Below, piece by piece: positions 61,957 to 64,000 of a stretch of 64,000 nucleotides of DNA. The DNA is from Actinoplanes palleronii (GTDB lineage: Bacteria > Actinomycetota > Actinomycetes > Mycobacteriales > Micromonosporaceae), in the NCBI RefSeq assembly GCF_016862315.1, contig NZ_BOMS01000088.1, positions 89,843-153,842 on the forward strand. The letters are read 5' to 3'. The translations under genes were made by a program, and so were the position numbers. Under the pieces are notes generated by a model. That model worked only from the letters and a program-made list of their open reading frames with translations. It was not told the DNA's origin and ran no database searches. How positions within the stretch are numbered: position 1 is the stretch's first letter; each line of letters opens with the position of its first letter.

Positions 61957-62532
61957 GTGGCCAAGTGGATCGAGATGCACTATACCAACAGTCCATGGGA
62001 CAAGAACCCACTAAAGATGGGGTCATTCGACTACGACAGGACACTGCGCTTTAGAAAGCTTGCGAGGCAAGGCTTTGAAAATCATCCCGGTAGTGACGCA
62101 GCGGGCGATAGCAGCAAGCTCATCAGGGAGGAGTGCCTACTGCGGACTGCTAGCGGCCAGTGGGTATTCGAGCACTCCGTACAGCGGCCTCCCGGTGATC
62201 CTGAAATTCACTACTCACTTTGGAGCGACGAGGATGCCGTTGGATGGCTGTCGGTCTTCGGAATGCAGAACGTTGTCGAGCACTACTTCGGTGCAGCCGA
62301 GGAGATTCGGCTTGATTATCCGCCAAACATCATACCGACGGCCAGCGGAGAACCTATATTCTTCCAGCCAGGTGCAGATTTGATCTCGAGAATCGACGCT
62401 TATGCAACCGCGAAAGGGTTTGACCGTCGGTACGCCCTATACTGGCTCCTAATCGAGGCTCTGAATGCCGCTGAGGCAGCCGATAAGTGTGGCAACTCCG
62501 ACCCATCACACGGAGTTAGACATCCCGATTAG
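61957..62532 (+). CDS. Hypothetical protein, 191 aa, lower GC
   Basis: The GTG at 61957 has GAGGAGGAACC directly upstream, which decides the start. Soluble; landmarks are VAKWIEMHYTNSPWDKNPLKMGSFDYDRTLRF, WVFEHSVQRPPGDPEIHYSLWSDEDAVGWL and a helical end. Base composition is clearly lower in GC than the core genes, suggesting recent arrival. No family recognised. Confidence 0.65.
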   Translation: MAKWIEMHYTNSPWDKNPLKMGSFDYDRTLRFRKLARQGFENHPGSDAAGDSSKLIREECLLRTASGQWVFEHSVQRPPGDPEIHYSLWSDEDAVGWLSVFGMQNVVEHYFGAAEEIRLDYPPNIIPTASGEPIFFQPGADLISRIDAYATAKGFDRRYALYWLLIEALNAAEAADKCGNSDPSHGVRHPD

Positions 62533-62704
62533 ACATGATCCGATACCGTCCATTCGTCGATGCAATCGGCGCGCCGGGATTGACCCTCTTCGACACGACG
62601 CAAGGGTGCCACGGCAAGTAAAAACACGCACTCTCGTCGGCAGATGAGGTCGGCGGGAGCGCGATTATGGACGCTGCTGGGAGCTGTGTTTGTCTGCTAC
62701 GGCG

Positions 62705-63058
62705 TCACGACAATTCGGCTGCATCCTGCCGTACGGGATCGTCGGACGCTGGGGTCGCGGCGGCGGCGCGCAGTGCTGCCTCCACCCGGCGGTTGTTGGT
62801 CATGGTGGTCGTGACGGCGGTCATGGCGAGCAGGAGGCCGGCGGCGGTGTAGAGCGGGGTGCGCACGTCGAACGTGGCGGCCAGCCAGCCGCCGAGGAAG
62901 GCGCCGAACGGGGCGGCGCACATGGCGAGCATGCGCGAGGTGGAGGTGACCCGGCCGATCAGGTGGGCGGGGACGATCGCCTGCCGCAGGGAGGGCGCGA
63001 GCACCATGGTCGCGCCCATGCCCGCTCCGCGGACCGCGAGCGCAAGGGAGAAGGCCGG
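62705..63058 (-). pseudogene. MFS transporter C-terminal fragment
   Basis: Minus-strand reading FSLALAVRGAGMGATMVLAPSLRQAIVPAHLIGRVTSTSRMLAMCAAPFGAFLGGWLAATFDVRTPLYTAAGLLL gives the last three or four helices of an MFS protein (LIGRV...GAxLGG) and a natural stop at 62705. Nothing of the N-terminal two thirds remains upstream of about 63058. Confidence 0.65.
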
Positions 63059-63059
63059 G

Positions 63060-63149
63060 TTCGCGCTGGTCGCCGAGGGCGAGCTGGAACCGGACAAGCC
63101 GATCGACGACCGTCTGCACCGGGTGCTGCGCCGGGACCGCCCCGCCTGA
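63060..63149 (+). pseudogene. 3' scrap of an unknown gene
   Basis: FALVAEGELEPDKPIDDRLHRVLRRDRPA-stop reads like a genuine C-terminus and begins exactly where the opposing MFS homology ends, so both appear truncated at one junction. Too short to assign. Confidence 0.3.
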
Positions 63150-63274
63150 CGCGACGACCACGAGATGTTCGCCCGGCATTGCCGGCGCGTTCATCGCGGT
63201 GGAACGGCGCTTATCGCGGTCCGGCAATGATCAGGATCCGGCACTGTCGCGCGAACGCTGAGGGAGCACGATTC

Positions 63275-63598
63275 ATGACCGCAGCGATCGCGACACAAGC
63301 GCGTCGGCCATCCCTGAGCCGGCGGATCGGCCGGGCAGCCCGGACGGTCGGGATCGTGGCGGTCACGGTGCCGCTGATCGGGATGCTCGGCGCGTGGCTG
63401 GGCTGGCAGCACGCCGGTGCCCTGCCGACCGGCGCCGAGATGCTCGCGATCGTCGAGGTGCTGACACCCGGCGACCCGCCCGCGAAGCTCGAACGGCGCG
63501 ACCACATCGCCGGTCTGATCTACGCGGTGGACGAGGAGAACCCCCGCTTCCTCTTCGGCGCCGACGACTACGGCGCCGGCTACCGGGTTGCGGGGCAG
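63275..63598 (+). pseudogene. Membrane protein gene interrupted by an IS200/IS605 element
   Basis: The ATG at 63275 has AGGGAG upstream. The first 108 residues look intact: one membrane helix (TVGIVAVTVPLIGMLGAWLGW) and an external region (LTPGDPPAKLERRDHIAGLIYAVDEENPRFLFGADDYGAGYRVAG). The frame then passes into the transposon end and loses protein character. Family unknown. Confidence 0.55.
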
Positions 63599-63600
63599 TG

Positions 63601-63620
63601 CTCCGGGCTTCAGCCCGGGG
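63601..63620. mobile_element. Terminal hairpin of an IS200/IS605-family element
   Basis: CTCCGGGC-TTCA-GCCCGGGG forms a short imperfect hairpin (one G-T pair) about 40 bases beyond the transposase stop. That is the layout of the right-end recognition hairpin of single-strand-transposing IS200/IS605 elements. The exact element end cannot be fixed from one side. Confidence 0.55.
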
Positions 63621-63661
63621 GTGAAGGCCCGCGCGGGAGGGCCGCCAGGCCCGAGCGTGCC

Positions 63662-64000
63662 TTAAACAGGGCGGTTCTGCTGTTCGATGTACTGGCGTAC
63701 GACGCTCAGCGGTGCGCCGCCGACGGAGCCTGCGAAGTACGAGCCCGACCAGAGCTTGTTGGCCCGGTAGTAGTGCTGGACCAGGTCGGGGAACTCCTGG
63801 CGCATCCGCCGCGACGACACGCCCTTGAGGCTGTTGACCAGCTTCGCCAAGGCGACCTTGGGCGGGAAGTTGACCAGTAGGTGCACGTGGTTGTTCTCCC
63901 CGTTGAACTCGACCAGCTCGGTTTCGAAATCGGCGCACACCGCCCGCATGATTTCCTGCATCCGGGCGAGGTGCCGGTCCCCGAACACCCGGTGCCGGAA
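63662..64000 (-). CDS. tnpA: IS200/IS605-family transposase TnpA (Y1 HUH), 5' end beyond window
   Basis: The frame runs off the right edge; about 112 residues are visible. HUH motif in NHVHLLVNF and catalytic Tyr in VVRQYIEQQ, with RANKLWSGSYFAGSVGG between them, define a Y1 transposase that moves single-stranded DNA. At least 20-30 N-terminal residues lie outside. Whether a tnpB follows cannot be seen. Confidence 0.9.
   Translation of the reverse strand, partial: FRHRVFGDRHLARMQEIMRAVCADFETELVEFNGENNHVHLLVNFPPKVALAKLVNSLKGVSSRRMRQEFPDLVQHYYRANKLWSGSYFAGSVGGAPLSVVRQYIEQQNRPV

Noticed and set aside
1..64000. CRISPR array, tRNA or rRNA genes
   Set aside because: No regularly spaced direct repeats, and no cloverleaf with a T-loop consensus or rRNA-like stretch, were noticed by eye; a covariance-model search would be needed to exclude a tRNA completely.

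Overview
The window is very GC-rich DNA with strong third-position GC bias, frequent GTG/TTG starts, GTGA/ATGA gene overlaps and many actinobacterial families (LAL-type LuxR regulators, BTAD-like winged helices, MEDS-domain proteins, Tat-exported pectinases, DUF4034-like proteins). This points to a filamentous actinomycete, most likely of the Micromonosporaceae (Actinoplanes-like). That placement is inference from gene content; no rRNA gene is present to confirm it.

Layout. 0-10.3 kb: a large hybrid sensor kinase, an MFS exporter, a winged-helix remnant, an unknown protein, a LuxR/LAL regulator and a MoaF/NTF2-type protein. 10.3-12.2 kb: two alpha/beta hydrolases behind a perfect 17-bp inverted repeat, closed by a strong hairpin. 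12.2-20.7 kb: a belt of decay. It holds an Hsp70-like pseudogene, a CHASE/PAS histidine kinase, a low-GC deaminase-toxin remnant with an apparently intact Imm1 immunity gene, a metallophosphoesterase scrap, an MFS scrap and a small gene with an internal stop. An intact MEDS-STAS / MEDS-ATPase pair, probably a partner-switch module, sits inside it. 20.7-28.8 kb: two tandem DUF4034-like paralogues, a secreted CAP protein, and a pectin-degradation operon (pectin methylesterase, SGNH acetylesterase, pectate lyase) divergent from an exported polysaccharide deacetylase.

28.8-34.4 kb: a MerR regulator, an operon for an F420-dependent-type NADP oxidoreductase and a Tat-exported SnoaL-like protein behind two palindromic operators, a Ser/Thr kinase, and a cytochrome b561 / molybdopterin oxidoreductase pair. 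34.5-42.5 kb: FIST sensor, diguanylate cyclase, and two dynamin-like GTPases, the first with two GTPase domains. 42.5-48.2 kb: an ABC uptake operon with an embedded methyltransferase and a hairpin over its first ribosome binding site, then a divergent amidohydrolase and double-AsnC regulator. 48.1-51.9 kb: a rearrangement scar joining kinase and AraC fragments, a BLUF photoreceptor, an HxlR/SRPBCC pair, and an MDR oxidoreductase/TetR pair with two operator copies.

51.9-56.6 kb is the most interesting block: four overlapping genes encoding a cytochrome P450, a fatty-acyl-reductase-type SDR, a PlsC acyltransferase and an alkyl-DHAP-synthase-like flavoprotein. Together they look like a compact ether-lipid pathway. 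56.6-64 kb: membrane and small unknown genes, then broken genes and an IS200/IS605 transposase that has interrupted a membrane-protein gene at the window's right edge.
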